From Sweltsa coloradensis (taxonomy: Eukaryota; Arthropoda; Insecta; Plecoptera; Chloroperlidae), in contig JAMZAV010000440.1 in NCBI GenBank assembly GCA_024449915.1, positions 248,001-312,000 of the forward strand: DNA of 64,000 bases, given 5' to 3'. Of this stretch, positions 13,151 through 27,400 are shown piece after piece. A program made the translations under genes and the position numbers. Under the pieces are notes generated by a model that made no database searches, was not told the DNA's origin, and saw only the letters and a program-made list of their open reading frames with translations. The first letter of the stretch is position 1. Every line of letters starts with the position of its first letter.

Positions 13151-14981
13151 GAGCAGTAGAACACGGGACAATAGCAATCTAATAATAGCCCAGACTGTCC
13201 AAGTGAAAGGAAGAGATAAGATGCCCATCACTTCATTTAATTGATCTGAGATTATTTGTTATAAATATCCCAAACGTAAAAATGTGAATGTCACAAAACA
13301 CAATACATCAGGGCTGCAGTTGATTCCGACTACGATGTTCGACTAAGAAATTCGTAAAATTCATTTTCGATAAACTTCGTTACTGTCAAACAGGAATACC
13401 TTTGGCCTAGTTTCATAAAGAGTTTAACAACTCTGAAATAACATGTGAGATGCATATGTCACTGCACTAATTATGCTAAAATCTAGACTACAAACGCACA
13501 ACATGACGGATGGTGAGTGGACTTCGCTCGTCTCTTCAACTTTTCACCGTTCGTCAACACGTTGCCTGACTTGCACTCACCCATCGAACGCGTCAAGTGC
13601 AAGTGTCTTTGCCTTGTTATGTGACTCAGGAGTACACATGGTGAGAGCAAAAGAAAGAGAAGCAGCCTGTGAGCGGAGTCCAGCGAACAATGCGTGTGTG
13701 CCAGCACTCAGTACTTGGTAGCACATATTTCGTACAGGAAGACTCAAATAGTCGCCGTAGTTTATTGACGTGGAAGATGTCAAAAGTCCTTATCTACGAG
13801 TTTTCAAAATCAAGCATTTTTTAAATACTCGGCCCGACTTTAAAATTTAAGGCTCGTACAACACAATAACGTCAATGCTTAATTTTTGCTAAAGTTTGTA
13901 GTACACCTACATATATGGTAGAAATTGCGAGTCATACTTTCATGCACAATGGGTTACCAATCCACACATCTTTTCAAGTGACTACTAAATAAGTTTTGTA
14001 TTGCCTATTAAATATAATGAACATTGATAGTTCTGTGTGTAAAGATCATGGGGTCGTGCATAGTGTCAATATAGTCGCTATGGCGGTCACCACTTAACTC
14101 AAGTTATGTGCGCAGTGCATTTGCATGACTAGAGAGAGCAAAGTTGGTGAAGCAAGTGTGCAAACATTGGTTGTTATTCAAGACACAGCACAAATGACAT
14201 TGTGTAACCATGTCTCACTCAGTCACAGTCACGATCTAACTTGGTACTTGGACTAAGGGGCGGGCTGGCGATGGTTATCATAGCGAACGGTTACATACTA
14301 CTGAATTGCAGAAGTACGTACCGCAAGACGTCGAACTCACACACTAGTAAGTGTAAACACGCGACAATTTTTTTGAGATATTTCATGTTGAGTATGTAAA
14401 AGCTATGATATTTCCAGTAAAAGCAAGGATATCAATATTGAAAATGGGCTTTATTTTCTTGTGATATTAATATCGTTATTCGTTACACAACATGAACTAC
14501 TCCATTATCACTGATAGAACCTTATTTCCTCCAAAAATCCGTCACAAACATTTTCCACATAGTACACAGATATAGGCCTACTAGTGTATAGAGGAGCGGG
14601 TAGTATTTCCAACACTTATTGAATTCGATAATTTTTCTAAAATCGCTAACACTAAAGATGTAAATTCAAGAAATACCTCGTTGCATTGCTAATACGTATC
14701 TAGTAGCAACTGCAAACTGGTTTGTCTAGTCCATCGGTGATTGCAAGCGTGTCTAAAGCAACCATATAGGCTTATACTAGGGATGTGATATGAATACATG
14801 TAAATGCCCGATTAAGTGTAGTACACGTTTAGGTAATTGATTTGATACACCTGCCCATGTTTTCAGTTCCGCACCGCAACAGAGGCACAATGAGACGACA
14901 ATCTACCCCTTCCTTCCAAGGTTAATGAACACATACATTGTTAACTTACCTCGAATGAAGTGTTGAAGGAGTGGTATAAAC
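13151..14981. other. intergenic DNA, nothing recognised
   Basis: Short frames only, none with a family signature. TACTCGGCCCGAC near 13830 resembles interior ends of TAGGG-type hAT elements. Confidence 0.4.
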
Positions 14982-15451
14982 CACGGGTTCGAAATTAACG
15001 CTCGCCCAAAGCTAGTGAAACTTTGCTCGGGTTGGTAGAAATCTCATTGCACTAGCCCAACAGGCGAGTACTTTTTCCAGAGTTACCAATTGCCATTCAA
15101 AAACCTTAATATTTTGCACCAATCCGGCGATAACCTAAGACATTCCAGTAGTTGTGCGCTACTTAGTATGGAAAATTGTTCTAAATATAAAATAAAAATC
15201 TCTTAATTTAGGCTAATGTTATTAATACATTATGGTGAACATTCGTTTACGGTCACTCCCTAGAACCCACACCCATGTGTCAAACCCAGTGAATATTGTG
15301 ACTTTAAACATTCACGAATGATCATTTTATTCATCAATATATAACCTATTTGATTGCGGGCTAGTAAAAATGCTCAAGGGCTAGAAAAGAGAACTAATGT
15401 TGCCATTAGCCTGAAGTGCTATTGGCAAAAAAAGTTAATTTTGACTCCTGG
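14982..15451. mobile_element. probable hAT-type MITE
   Basis: Imperfect inverted ends CACGGGTTCGAAATTAAC (left) and the complement of GTTAATTTTGACTCCTGG (right), with GCTAGT/ACTAGC blocks inside. Flanks GTATAAAC and GTAAAC suggest a decayed target duplication, so boundaries are tentative. Confidence 0.5.
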
Positions 15452-16411
15452 TGTAAACTAATGTTTCTTGGAGCATGTGATTATGAAAAAAACTTTACAT
15501 CAAATTAACACTTTGACTGTTATTTTGAAAAACACTGAGAAGTAGAACTACTTTCTGGTACAATAGGGCTAATATAGTTTGTACCAGATAAGAATGCCAT
15601 GGCCGAGGGATTGCAGAATAACAACACATGATAGCTCTCTAGAACCAACAATATTTTGGCATTATAACTACTGTACTTCCGAACGTGGAAACAACTTATT
15701 TTAAGAAAATACTTAGATGACCCGGAATAAGAGTCGTGCGAGAATTACGTCACATTACGGAAATGTACAACCAAAACACTAGTATCGAGGTTGGGAACAA
15801 TTGAGTGGGAAGATTTAAATAATCAATACCAACTAGAGAACAAAAATTACACTTCGAAGTGCATTTGTAACACATTTGTTTTAATATATAATATTATTAG
15901 GCCTAGTCATTGACTGCAAATATGTCTTTCTTTATCATTTGATAACAGCTTTGATTTAACATAAAACCACTAGGGTTGTGCAAACTTACGAATTTCAAAC
16001 TTTGGAAAAGTTCGGTACGGGTTCGATTTCGAAAAATAGGTTCGAAGTTCGTAAATATCAAACTTTGTGTGTTAATTCTAGCTTCCCGCTTGAAATTGAA
16101 ATGTCACTATTCGCCGCCATGCGCGCGTGGCGTGGCTGCGACCTGTGAACATATCGAAAGTCAAAGCGCAGTGCAGCCAACCATCTTCAAACTATTCAAT
16201 TTGTGTATACATTCATCTTCCTATCGATGTTCTTCCGTATGGTTGGAACAGGGAGTCGAAATTGCTCTGGCAAGCGATATATTTTGAATAAATTGACTTT
16301 CCACAGAACTCGCTAAATCTTTAAATGCCGGCTTTTCTCGACGCGTATTTTCTGGACACTTGAGATAGCAAGAAACAGTTATTTATTGTTGATGCTGGTG
16401 AATTACAAACC

Positions 16412-16554
16412 AAAAAAAAAAAAAAAAAAAAAAGGGGCATACATTGCACCTTGTAATAGGTTTCCCTCAGACATCTCTTCACAATGTCCTTTCCGCAACA
16501 CACCTTGTAACACCCACCTGAAGAGGGGCATACATTGCACCTTGTAATAGGTTT
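16412..16554. repeat. poly(A) tract and 30-bp direct repeat
   Basis: A run of 22 A at 16412-16433 is followed by GGGGCATACATTGCACC... (16434-16463), which is repeated exactly at 16525-16554. It could be the tail of a retroposed fragment inside the hAT element. Confidence 0.6.
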
Positions 16555-17877
16555 ACAAGGTAAAAAATATTAAAATGACATTGACACGTAATTTTATTGG
16601 TCTACTAATGAGTAATCATCGGAAAGTGATGGTAATATTGACGGTCCAAATGAATATCGTAAGCCTAGGGCAACCTAACCAAGAAACGTATTTTTTTAGC
16701 AATTTTAGATCTCAAGAAACCCACATTAATGGTGGTTTTGATGTATTGTCTTCAGGTTTGGCTATGAAAGTGGCATCATGTCACTTCCATTATAAACTTT
16801 ACAGCCTACGCCTAGCAACAGTCATTGTTTACACTTTCACTATCATGTCCCAAAATCGGCTAAACATCCAAAATCTGAGAAATATCTATTTTTTCTTACG
16901 AAATCCGAAATCACGCGTCAGAACACGCCAAAGTTATCAGAAGTTCGCCAAAATCCGCTCAAAAAAAGTCACATTTAAATCAGAAACACAATGAACCAAG
17001 TTCTATAAAGTGACGCTAGGTGAGCCACTGCTAGACTTCTTTCGAAAAAGCTGTTGACGAAATTTCCGACCAGGTATTTGCCGCCTATGCTTATTGAATG
17101 CGCGCGAGCAATTGCGTACCAGTACGTTTATGGCTATAGTGTTGGTATTTAATTGCTATGGTACGCTTATGGGTGCAGATGGGTTAACGAAAAACTTGGA
17201 TGATAAGGACTTTCTTGTTTAACTCCTCTCAGAAGGCCCTGTATATAAAAGTGATATCTCAAGTGTAAAACTTGTAAAATACCATTAAAAGAACATAAAT
17301 ATAAACAGCCTCTTAGTAATGACATCAGCTGCCAACTGCTTTGCTGATAGAATGAATGTGTGGTCTCGTTATCTTATCTCATAACATAAATGACTGCTTT
17401 CCTAATAGAATGAATGAATGGTCTCATTATCTTATCTCATAATGTAAACAAAACAACTCTGCGAGAGTATTGGCCCGAAACCAATTGACTGACTAGTGAA
17501 GCGATACGATACGTAGTTCATGCCTTTGGAGGAGAGGGAGGGTGACGGTTATCTCCGCGTCTGTCATTGACTGGATGTCCCATGCAATGTTTATTTCGTC
17601 ATAACCATAGCCAGCCGCTATCATGTCATCTTCAAGACGATATTTTCTCTCTTTCCCCTCTCGTCCGCCATCTTCAAGCAAGGTCGCGGCGGCGGCAAGC
17701 ACTCACAACTCTGGCTCAACTTTCTCTGGCACCCTACCCTCGACCTCCGCCCACAACCCCCTTTTACAACTCACGCGATGTGCAATTCTTACGTAAACAG
17801 CATACTGCATGACATTCAGATGTAAAGAACATAACATTTCGGCCCAATTAAAAAAAGGAAAGGGCGCCTGAAACCAG

Positions 17878-17934
17878 CTCGGATAACACGGAATCTTGGT
17901 TAATCGGAGCTCGGATGAACGAGGTCTTACTGTA
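17878..17934. repeat. single pogo/Tigger-type end
   Basis: Read leftwards: TA, CAGTAAGACCTCGTTCATCC, then a second TCCGATTAACC-type repeat. It resembles the intact ends of the element at 36719-37641. No left partner was found. Confidence 0.55.
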
Positions 17935-18163
17935 TATAAGAAAATAAAGTGATGGGTGATAATAATAATAGCAAAACAATAGTTATTTATTGAAATGCAA
18001 ATAAAGAAATTTGAGAAATGTATATGATGGGAATTAAATTTTGTTACCGGTACATAAATGACTTAGAAAGAATGAATGAACTTCTAAGTGTATATAAGAA
18101 AAGAAAATGATGATGATGATAGTAATAGCAAAACAAAAGTTATTTATGTGAATGGAAATAAAT
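17931..18163. repeat. imperfect direct duplication
   Basis: The block TATATAAGAAAATAAAGTGA...GCAAAACAATAGTTATTTAT (17931-18004) recurs at 18092-18163 with a few changes, within the hAT element 15971-18362. Confidence 0.6.
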
Positions 18164-18370
18164 TTTTCATCAGAAGGTGATGTTGATTGTTGGTTGGCTA
18201 GCCTAGGCCTAGGCCCCTAGCTTAGGCCTGCCCACCCCTAGGCCTAAAATATTTTCCACACATGATTACAAAATATATCAGAAGAATCCCTGGACATTTT
18301 AAGACAAGAATGAAAGTTCGAGTTCGGTTCAAAATTTAAAAAAACAGGTTCACACAACCCTAAAAACCAC

Positions 18371-19512
18371 ATAATAAGGTAACAAGATGAGTTATTTTAG
18401 GCCATTGTATCTGTGTAAATTGTCAAAGTTGGCATACATGCTCGCAGTATCTACATCATGTGGCATTCATATCTGGTACTAACTGTAGTTTTCACATTTC
18501 CCTGACAATTCCTATGTAACTATCTACAGGTCGATTAATAAATACAAAATACAAAATAGGTATACATACATACACATTTGGTGTTGTGAATATAGGCCTA
18601 CACGTTAGTGAGTAAGCTAGTTAGTTCACAATGTACCTTGGGCCTAACTTAATGTATTTTCTCTTTAATCTGTGGCACTCAAGACATAATGCAACTGTGC
18701 TTGCAAAATGGGGACAGTTGGGAGTGGAGAAGCGAGTGTGAAGCACGGTTTAATTATCAAGTGGGCGTAGCATTTGTACTGGTAATCTCTTGCATCCCTT
18801 CAAATTCACGTACGTAGGTAACTAATATTCTTAGTGAACAAAGGGGGCTTAGCAAAATTCATACCATTTTCACTTATCAGGGGTAAAGCAGTAAAAATGA
18901 GTGTCATAAAGCCTGAAAATAAATCGTCAGTAGCAGCATCACTCATTCATTCAGCAACCTCAAAAAAGTGGCCACTCCATGGTTGGGTTAAAAGATGCTA
19001 CAAATATTAAAAAACAAGTAGGTCAAACCCCCAGAAATTTAAGTTGTTTTAAGAAATTAAATTTAGGCCTAAAAGAACCTGACAATCATTCTAGTTTAGA
19101 ATACGGCATTTATTTTTTACTGGTGAATGGAAATTATTGGTGCAAAAAAACAAAATACAAGAATATTGTACAGTCTGGAGCTAAATACGGAATGCTTGAA
19201 AGTTGAAACTGATCAATTATAAATAAGTTACATATCCTGCAATTTGAAAGTAGCCCCACAAATGGTCTTCAGGAACAAAAAAACACGACTCGGTAAAACT
19301 CCTGTTACTAGGCCCTTCGCATCATGAGGCAAATTTCATGTTAAATACAATGTGAATTACGTACAAAAAATTATTCATATTATTGTGACCAAAATTTATT
19401 ATAAATATCCAGGATGATATTATTTAGACTAACAACAAAAAAAATAACAAAAATACATTTCATCCCGAAACTCAGCGATCACCAAGTAACCCTGTTCATG
19501 AAATGTAAGTAC
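18371..19512. other. intergenic DNA, nothing recognised
   Basis: AT-rich, with scattered TAGGCCTA motifs. The frame at 18979-19206 shows no family features. Confidence 0.4.
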
Positions 19513-19520
19513 AGTCAAAC

Positions 19521-20323
19521 TAGGGATGACTTTGGGTCGAAAAATCCGGAACCGGATCCACCCTAGCCAGATCCGGGTTGGAACCGGTTCCTAAACATTT
19601 AAATTTTGTTTAGATAAAACATATAATATTTATGTGACACTTACTGAAGCGGCTTTCCATTCGTTTGAAGTTGAACTGCATGGCGTGTTCTTGAAAATAC
19701 GTGTATGACACAACCTCTGCAGGGTGACAACTACCGACTACAGCATCACCTAGCTGCCTCATTCTTTTTTTTTATGATTGGGTGTAGGGCTGTGAACGGG
19801 TACCTGCCCGTTGATAATAGCCCGGGTAATGAAATACGTAAGTCGTCGAGTACTCGTTTGATTGTTTTTCGTCTCAAATTTCGCTCAATTAACGCCGCCG
19901 CCTGTCAGTCTTTCACTCGTCAGCGCCGGCAGTAAGTGATTCGTCATTAATAAGCACTTGAATTTCGTCTGTGTCGAGCTCGAGTGAGTGACGTCACCAC
20001 CACGCTGCGCGCGCACCACTATTCATCGTAATCGGCCGATATGTGACTGACGGAGATATCTATGCATTCCGGCAACATAAGTTCCTTCTGAAAGTGAGTT
20101 TTCAACAGCTGGACATTAGGAACGAGCATCTCTGGCGCCCGAGACGACATGTTCACGTTCCTGAGAACATGTGTGTTAAAAGTGACAAACTGTCAAACTA
20201 AAGTAAATAATTGACTAACTTCACAAAAAAATAATTAAAAATCAAACCGGTTCTGAAAAAGGGGAACCCGATCGTAATGGAACCGGTTCTGAACCGGTTT
20301 CCGGGTAATCGAAGTCATCATTA
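19521..20323. mobile_element. hAT-type MITE with CCGGAACC subterminal arrays
   Basis: Ends TAGGGATGACTTTGGG / complement of GAAGTCATCATTA with a perfect 8-bp duplication AGTCAAAC (19513-19520 and 20324-20331). Both subterminal regions carry GGAACCGG/CCGGTTCC arrays. No transposase. Confidence 0.88.
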
Positions 20324-20331
20324 AGTCAAAC

Positions 20332-21430
20332 CCGTCTAAAACGTTCCCTATAATTACGTTTACCTGCTGTTAACGTCCAAATATATAGGACTTAAAAATA
20401 TATCCGGTTTGATCCACCAGAAAATGCATGATGGCCCAAGTAAGCCAAAAATGCGGGCATATGAAAAGAAGAAGAGTAAGAAGACATCCATAAGTGTAAT
20501 GTTAAGATTATCCGCGCAAAACGTTACTGTACGTTACGTTTTCTCGCATAATACGCAATATAACCGCCGGTCAATGTCTTGCTTGCCCGCGAAATACGTT
20601 ACCACCGATTTCTGGCACGCGAGATAGTTCCCGATCCACATTTGAAGGGAAAGTCGCAAAATACAACGTTCGTACTAGCCTTGCAATGGACGAGCCTTGT
20701 GCTTCATTATGTGCGCATGTGCGGGTCGTGCAAGGTCAAGTCTGCTGTAGCGTGGGCGGAGTAACATTAAACGTAATGTGGCGTGTAGAATAATATTGTG
20801 ACAAAAGTGATTGCCCTGGTGTTGTGTTTTGGCCTAGGCCAATGTTCACTGTATTGATGTCAATTCCATCTCGTACGCTTTATCTACCCCTTCCCTTCCT
20901 CTTGATTATGCTCCCGATTGTCGCTTTCGAGACCCCGCCTACGCATGTCTGGTGTACTGTTGTGTTCACGCAGGACGCCCATTGCACTGTAAGGTTCACG
21001 CGGAAGGGCATCTCGCTTTTTAAATTATTATTTTTATTAGGTTTTCCCGCCAAATACGTTTGAAACAAGAGCCTACTTCAAAAACGCATTAGGCGGGTTC
21101 GACTATAACAAGTTGTTAAAAAGTTAATACATTTGTAGATGAAATATTAGAAGAGGATAGAGAGAAAAGAAGGTAGAAACTAGAAATACCAAGCACCAAG
21201 CACCAGCAAGCATTACACAGTGATATAGTATTTTATTCTCTTTGGTCTAGGTAAACAGTCAATAGATAAGTACTCACAAAAATAACACATTTAGTCTTGT
21301 TACAATAAATAGATATAGTAATACTTTTTCAGTAAATGCAGTTAATGATAAAATTTGATATAATAAATATTATATTTTAATACCTTGTTTAGCACCTGCA
21401 CATACCAGATCCTGTAGACAGCCGAATCGT
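20332..21430. other. intergenic DNA and SNX25 3' UTR
   Basis: No supported gene. For the minus-strand SNX25 transcript, TTTATT at 21232-21237 reads as AATAAA about 195 bp past the stop and is the best poly(A) signal candidate. Confidence 0.45.
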
Positions 21431-21484
21431 TTATTGTTTCTTCAACTCGGGGCATAGCTCATGTAGGAATATTTCGACCAGTTC
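21431..21484 (-). CDS. SNX25: SNX25 last coding exon
   Basis: Acceptor CCTTCAG (21485-21491 on the minus strand). It codes ELVEIFLHELCPELKKQ, then TAA at 21433-21431. It matches the C-terminal LLTELCPEL motif of SNX25 with no length change across the junction. Confidence 0.92.
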   Translation of the reverse strand, partial: ELVEIFLHELCPELKKQ

Positions 21485-24400
21485 CTGAAGGAAAAACATA
21501 CTGGATGTTAGCCCTATGTGTACATTGTTCATTGTACTAGGTTGGGTTTTGAATGAAGGGGAAGTCACCCGAGCTACTCGCCCATGGGACTGTGTACAAA
21601 CAGAAGAAGGTAGGGGTCCTACATTGGACTAGCTAGCACAATTAGATCGGGAGAAAAAATTTGGGTTGCCATTCGATATGGATTTCAACATCGATAATCA
21701 CTAGAGGTAGTGAAAAATGGTGATAACAAAATACGCTAATTTTTTTAATGTCCGTTTTATTGCCTAAAATGTATTAGTGTCGATGAATTACATCATTTGG
21801 ACAAAGGCCTACTTTTTGAAATCACAGTACACACGTAAGGCCTAGCCTAGGTGGCCTAAGTTTTCGCCTAGGCCTCTACACGTAGGCCTAGCCCTACTGT
21901 GATGAAAGTGCAGTTCAGTTTTCATAGGTTTTCATACTTGTAAAACTTGACTAAAATCTTTGAGTCTAAAACCAAACTCGACTAGTATCGAAAGAAACTC
22001 GAAAAAATTTGACATTTCGAGTACTTGCACACCCCTATTAATTACCAAACAGCATACACAGCTAACAGTGTGCTTAGTGATTATTAAGAATAAAGATACA
22101 GGCCTACTTGAGCTCAGACATGTATTGCTATGCACTGATTGTATTGTGTATTGTCCCCAGACATAATTATTCAATATGACGAGAGTTCTTTCTATGTTCT
22201 AACTTATAATGAAACAACAATGAATACTATACTAGCACTAAAATTGATTCTTGTTTGCAGTCAACTTGTAATGTTACTCAGATACAGAATAATTCCTACA
22301 AAGAACAAACCTATATTGTACACAAGATTGTTCCATTTTCAAATGGGCTCAACATTACTATTACTGTAATGAAATACGTAGTACCTAGTTATGTCAACAT
22401 AAAAACACTTACATAACACAGCTGCTTATTCAGTTGGGGGTCTTGTAACGCATTGAACACCTTCGTTACTCCCAGTTGTGCGTTCTGGAACCCTACGAGG
22501 TTGCTCAAAGCCAAGGGTATGTTGTTGTTAAGTAGGCTGCTTGCTGCGTTTCTAAACATAAAAAACACAATGGGATGTAGTGGACACAACCAAGCAGGTA
22601 GGCCTAAACCTATTGGTTCATCAACAGGTAGGGCCCTTTTTGTAAATTAAGAGGAATAGGGAATGCTCCTCAACTCTAGTATGCGACTTAATTGTAATCA
22701 ACATAAAATATAATAAGAAATACTCACAAATATAAATTTATTTTAAAAAACAAACGATTTTTGGCGTATTTATGAAGGTTTTCAATTGGCTAGTGGCGAA
22801 GCGGGACTAAAACGCTCCGTACATTGCGTGACGTCACGACAAAGTAATAGTTGAATAGATCTCCGCGCGCACGCTGCACCAAACGCTCGCCGACTGGAAT
22901 TGAATGTAGTCAAATCCATGTCAAGCAATTTAATATGTTCTAATAGTTTGTCTGAGGCATGAGCCTACACCTAATAATGTATAATATAAAAATGTATACA
23001 TAATATAACATGCATTTTCAACGAATAATACTGTACCTTACTTATCGGCAAATTTGTTTATTCAACATTGTACTTTGTTTGATCTATTACCGACTCTAAT
23101 CCGGGGAACCTTCTTTATCGACTCTGGTTTCCATGATAACCAAGACCTTGGGCCCACTGCCTTTGCTAGGAATTGACTAGGAACCAATGGATTTGACAGG
23201 CGGTGGAACCCCTACCGGCAGACTGACGAAACGATATTTCTATGTGACGTCACATGGATGTCACAGTCAGCTAGGCCTGTTTACGCGCGGAATTTAAACA
23301 CGAATACTCACACCCTCATAAAACCAAGTAAAAAACATTTTTCAACAGACTTTTTTTGGGAATCGTTTTTTTTTTTAGTAACAACGTTACGAATATATTT
23401 AAAAAAAAATTAGGAGCATTCCCTATTTTGAAAAGCTCGACTCGGCTCGAAAATCAAGCGTTATTTTAAATACTCGGCTCGACTTGAAAATCCTAGGCTC
23501 GCACTACCCTATATGTAGCACAGCTGATAGTTAATATTCTCAGTATGAAAACATCCTCTGTTAAAAAAAGGAGAAGATTGGAAAATCAAACAATTCTTAA
23601 TTACTACCTACCTTGTCCAACTGCACGAAAAACTGGCGCGCCTAAACCCCGACAAATGGCTCAACTACCCAACCTCAAAAGTCAAGGCGCACACTAACTT
23701 TGCTGAAACAGTCCACCAACTGAAGAGTAAAAACTGTCCTATCCTCCTAGAAGCACCACGTGCACCACTTGACGTACCACTCCCAGAGCTTCTGCCGGAC
23801 AAGTCCAATCAGCTTGCCCCGGGGACCAAAATTGACGGCATTGAGAAGAAAGATGACCATGACCATAAAGAACTGAAAGAGCTTGCTGAGAAGCACCTGA
23901 AGAAGCACTTTCCTCTTCAAGAGTGGGTGCACATCTTCACAGACGGCTCCTATGACTCGGCCACAAATAGAACAGGTTACGGCATCCACTGCATCTTCTT
24001 TGAAGAAGCCACTCCAATGGGAGCTGGCGAAACATACTTCGACGCTGAGGTCGCAGCCATTGCCAGGGCGGCCGAAAAAATCGCCGAGACCCCCGCCTTC
24101 CCCCTCAACAAGACAAAATTTGTGATCCTAAGCGACAGTGTCTCAGCCATCCAATTTGTCTCTCAAGCAGCAAACCTCCATCCCAAATCGCTGCTTTTCA
24201 AAAACTCCCTTGTCGGCATCCGACAGCAAAACAAACTATTAGAGACTCAATGGATCCCCAGCCACTGCAAGATCATGGGGAATGAAAAGGCAGACTTCTT
24301 GGCCAAAAGTGCCACAAAAGCACCACAACCACCAGCAGCGCCTCTCTCCTACCAAAATGTCAAAACTAAGATCAAGTCAACCACAAAAAGGATCTTCAGA

Positions 24401-27400
24401 AACACCACAGAAGAGACTTCGCGACTAAAGAACTGGTGGACCGAGATCAAAAAAGGGCCAGACAAAGACTGGTCGAGGAAGACGGCCACCGCCCATTTCC
24501 GGCTTGTAACCGGTCACGACGTCTTGCAGCACCACCTGCACCGCTTCAACATTACCAACGAACCGGCCACCTGCAAACTTTGTAATTTAGAAGATCAAGA
24601 CAGAGCGCATCTCTTCAGATGCGCCGCCCTCAAGAATGACATTGGCTCCCTGCCCGATGACCTGAGCAGGATAGAAAAGGAGGCAGTCTTATATTGGATA
24701 GCAAGACAGAAGAATGGCTGAAGAGGCCAACTTTGCACAAGAAAAAAAAAAAAAAAAAAACTTGTTTGCTTGGGTTGATAGGGCCTAGAGGCTAGTTTAG
24801 TGTTGGTTGGGGAAAGATTGATAGAGGCTGGGAGCCAACAGCTTACCTTGAAAAAGTTCGGCGGCTGTGTAGAGTTGAAGATCACATAAATATATACACA
24901 AATTACAATACGACGAACCTTGTTTGTTTCTTTTCCCGAGGGGATCTGTCAACGTCGTAGTTAACCAGGACGCCCTTTGGCCACCATGACTTAGCGAGTG
25001 CAAGAATGCAGTTGTGCGCATAGTGCGCAGAGAACCATTCACCTACGATGGCTCGTACCGCCCTGAAAACAAAAGATCAGATGACGCTAAGTATTGTACG
25101 CCATACTGAGTGAATTAACAATAGGTGTGAACTTAAAGAAGAAATAGCCAAGATGCCTGGCTTTGTTTGCAGATGTTACGGTTAGATAAGGGGCAAACAC
25201 ACCGAAGACAACTTGTCTACAGACATTTGGTATTATTAGCAGGGCTGCCCAATTTCGTAAATAATTTTTTTAAAGTTTAACTACTTTACTACTGCGTTAA
25301 TTAAAACGTGTACCTTTCTCCCTATGCAAACCTTTGCTAATTTTTCCTGAATATTTCCCACTTTGAGTGGTTCACCTTGAGATAAAGAGTCGTGTGATGA
25401 ACAAAAGATGCCACACCCACACTGAATGGGACAAATAACACTGACGCTGCATTTTTTTCTTGGTGCGTTTTGATCTCAAGGGTGGAAAAAGAAATCACAG
25501 TGTTTTGTTTAATTTTTTAGTCACTAATTACACTAAACGAGCAGGGGCATTAAAACACGTTTTAACATGCCAGCCCCAATTATTAGCCACTCGGTTTACA
25601 CCGCATTTTGGTCTCATAATTATTTTGTACAATGGGACATTTGGTCCAATATTTTTGGCAAAATAGGAATTTTGCTTAATATTTATTTTGCTCCAACTAA
25701 AAATAATTAACCAGATAAAATCAATGAAGTGGAAACTAGAAAGACTAATAATCTTTGTAAATACCTGTTGATACTCCTGTTGTACGTAACTTGAATGGTG
25801 GTTATGATGGTGCGTCTAATCCACTTCAGTGTAGTGTTCAGGTCACATAGTTCATTGAGTAGGCCGAAGAGGGGTTCTGCGATCGTGTCCTTTATGTCGT
25901 TTGAGTTGTTAGAATCCCCAGAGTCATCACAGAAAAGTGAAATATCTGTCTCGAAGGGCTCTTTGAGAGAGGAGCCGCTATCTCGAACTTGATCACAGTT
26001 GCTAGTCAAACAAACAACTGGGTTAGAATAGTCAACGGGAATATTGTACATACGTCTAGTATTTTACAAAAATTAGATGTACATAAATATCTTTAAAAAA
26101 TTAAAAATTATTGTACTCCAATAGAAAAAATTCAAAACGGTACCTCCATTTAAAACAAAATAACGTTCAGTACTGGTACCAATATCATTTTAATTTTTGC
26201 CAACGAATATCAACAATGAACATACAAAAATCAACATCAAAAACAGTTCAACAATAAATTTTGAAGAATATTTTCTTCATTTTTGCAAAAAATATCAACA
26301 ATGAACTAAGGCTGGGCTATGACATAAAGTTCAATTATCGATATTACACAAAAATTTTGATATCGATATATCGAAAGCAATACACGTATTTTAATATCCC
26401 CTCCCCTTAGAAGTGTGCAGTGAAATGAAAAACCAAGTATTTTCTAAACCATTGTATTTATTGATTAATTACACTTAGGTGGTTATTAACTTATTAAACT
26501 TATAATGAAGGGTATTTTTGTTATTAATAATGAAGGACTAAGTATGTAGAAAAAGTTTTCCTTCCTTCTTTGGCTTCAAGAACACTCAACATCGTGATAA
26601 GTGCAAGGTCCCGGGCTCACGGGTGATGTCACTGAGAAAGGCGGCGCGGCGATTGGCCACTTGCGCAGGCGCTGCGTAGATCGGTCAGAGTGGAGTCGAG
26701 TGTCTAGTCAAAAGCATACAGTCGGGTTTTGTAAAACATGAAACAATCACTCAAATAACTAAAAAGTGAAAACTCATAAATAAAAACAGTACTTACCACA
26801 ACTTGAAGTCCTTGAGATGATTGCTTGTCAAGCTTGCTCGCGTGCTGTTTATTACGTGTCCGGCAACGCTAAATACATGCTCCCACGGTCCACCGAACAC
26901 TTTACACTTCAAAGATAACGAACGATAAACAGAATGCCTTAACTGCTGTAAAATGTGGCAGCCAGCCAACTCAGAGAACCCTGTGTCACAGGCGAAGGCC
27001 TAGCAACTGATCTGGCGGGAGGGGAAGAGAGGGGGGCTTGCTCGAGTTGCATCACGGCCGGCCGGCTGGTTATGCACGCGCAGCGGGTGAAGGGGGGACT
27101 GACAAGTGTAGCGACGAGTGGTAAGGGGAGGAGATGAAAGGTGATGAGAACAAAAGTTTTAAAGTTATAATATTTTTTCACAGGCAATTGAAACGTGGAA
27201 CATAAGAAATCATAACTTAATTTTTTTAAATTTAATTTTTAATATTTTCTTTTACATTTTCTTTTTTTTTTCTCGATATTTCGATATTTAATCAAATATC
27301 GATATCGAAAAAATCGGCTCATATCGATATATCGATTTCCTTGCCCAGCCTTGCAATGAACATACAAAAACAACAACATAACATTTTAACAACACATTTA

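Larger units (their letters stand above)
15971..18362. mobile_element. hAT-type element, TAGGGTTGTG ends
   Basis: Inverted ends TAGGGTTGTGCAAAC / complement of GTTCACACAACCCTA with a perfect 8-bp duplication AAAACCAC (15963-15970 and 18363-18370). Subterminal GTTCGGTACGGGTTCGATTT and AGTTCGAGTTCGGTTC arrays flank the ends. The interior holds a poly(A) tract, duplicated blocks and a pogo-type end. The longest frame (16575-16994) has no recognisable family. Confidence 0.9.

Noticed and set aside
12363..13866. Possible hAT from AGGGTGTGCGAC to GGCTCGTACAACAC
   Set aside because: Ends are poorly mirrored and no 8-bp duplication was found.
16575..16994. 139-codon frame within a hAT element
   Set aside because: No domain, no homology I recognise, and ordinary intergenic composition.
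23600..24775. CTTGT as target duplication of the LINE
   Set aside because: Only five bases and the 5' edge is uncertain.
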